Assembly: GCF_003590095.1 (NCBI RefSeq)
Contig: NC_039488.1
Coordinates: 5,766,001 to 5,830,000, forward strand
DNA length: 64,000 bases
From: Trichoplusia ni
Taxonomy: Eukaryota; Arthropoda; Insecta; Lepidoptera; Noctuidae
Reading direction: 5' to 3'
Translations under genes and position numbers: made by a program
Notes under the pieces: generated by a model
What the model was told of the DNA's origin: nothing
Databases searched by the model: none
What the model saw: only the letters and a program-made list of their open reading frames with translations
Part shown: positions 63,692 through 64,000 of the stretch, one piece after another
Layout: each line of letters starts with the position of its first letter
How positions within the stretch are numbered: the first letter of the stretch is position 1

Positions 63692-63920
63692 GGCCTGTTG
63701 GTCTAGTGGTTAGTGACCCTGACTGCTATACCAGAGGTCGTGGGTTCGATTCCCACCCAGGACAAATGTTTGTGTGATGACAACGATCATTCGTTCTGTG
63801 TCTGGGTGTAATTTATCTATATGTATTTAGAACTATATAAGTATGTTTATCTGTTGTCTAGTAATTATATTACAAGCTCTGCTTAGTTTGAGACTAGATG
63901 GCGTAGTGGGAAAGTTGTGG
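63692..63920 (+). mobile_element. SINE-C, full length, reference copy
   Basis: 'tggcctgttggtctagtggt' head, 'gtgggttcgattcccaccca' B-box region, end 'agatggcgtagtgggaaag'. Confidence 0.9.
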
Positions 63921-63972
63921 AGTATTATAAAAATATCAGTAGTCTAATGATCGAGGATCTATCTAAAATACT

Positions 63973-64000
63973 ACAGAATTTAATCCTTGTGTCGCTGAAA
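63973..64000 (-). mobile_element. SINE-A 3' end, cut by window edge
   Basis: 'acagaatttaatccttgtgt' is the reverse of a SINE-A terminus; the rest lies outside. Confidence 0.55.

Noticed and set aside
63692..63780. tRNA gene
   Set aside because: A and B boxes are intact, but the sequence continues into the SINE-C body found at five or more places and no acceptor stem closes. The same holds for SINE-A and SINE-B heads.
1..64000. Endogenous viral sequence
   Set aside because: No viral polymerase, capsid or envelope motif seen in any frame; the reverse-transcriptase-related fragments are non-LTR retrotransposon ends.

Overview
This window looks like lepidopteran (moth or butterfly) nuclear DNA: AT-rich, eukaryotic and packed with transposon relics. 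Order-level placement rests on the abundance of short Helitrons that start with a 'ctactaatattataaa'-type 5' end and finish 'cgcgggcaacagCTAG|T', on several tRNA-derived SINE families, and on LINE ends with GAT-repeat tails. I cannot assign a family or species. I found no convincing host protein-coding gene. Almost every open reading frame longer than 60 codons is a chance reading of a repeat, so the window is best read as intergenic or long-intron DNA.

Family names used here are mine. SINE-A (about 200 bp), SINE-B (about 230 bp) and SINE-C (about 230 bp) have tRNA-like heads with RNA polymerase III A and B boxes. SINE-D is an older tRNA-like relic. SINE-5S (about 345 bp) has a 5S-rRNA-like head and a GAT-repeat tail. 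Hel-1, Hel-1b, Hel-2 and Hel-3 are short non-autonomous Helitrons. MITE-1 to MITE-4 and FB (foldback) are inverted-repeat elements. LINE-L and RTE-tail are 3' ends of non-LTR retrotransposons. Rep-1 to Rep-5 are dispersed repeats of undetermined class.

Layout. 0-8 kb: a diverged four-unit tandem repeat, then SINEs and Helitrons. 8.2-13.4 kb: the least repeat-dense part, with a GC-richer patch, a 46-codon cysteine-containing ORF, and a TATA/5'UTR/splice-donor arrangement on the minus strand near 12.6 kb; these are the only hints of a host gene. 13.5-23 kb: SINEs, MITE-1 and Helitrons. 23.5-24.1 kb: a five-unit 110-bp tandem array derived from a LINE 3' end. 25.8-26.4 kb: the tail of one LINE followed by the C-terminal ORF2 end of another. 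27-34 kb: dense SINEs and Helitrons, one carrying a perfect 20-bp palindrome. 34.5-36.2 kb: a complete terminal-inverted-repeat transposon about 1.75 kb long, whose only ORF joins a transposase-like N-terminal helix-turn-helix segment to a C-terminal tail with the catalytic middle missing. 36-46 kb: SINEs, Helitrons and a possible Penelope-like fragment. 46-52 kb: LINE/Helitron pairs and MITE-3, one copy interrupted by a retrotransposon fragment and a second copy giving the empty site. 52-64 kb: more SINEs, MITE-1 copies (one with a nested foldback) and a SINE-5S split by a SINE-A.

The elements do not form a pathway. What can be recovered is a relative chronology from nesting, and parasite-host links between families, such as SINE-5S sharing its 3' tail with a LINE. 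Copy boundaries are by eye and usually good to a few bases for terminal-motif elements and 5-20 bases for degenerate fragments.
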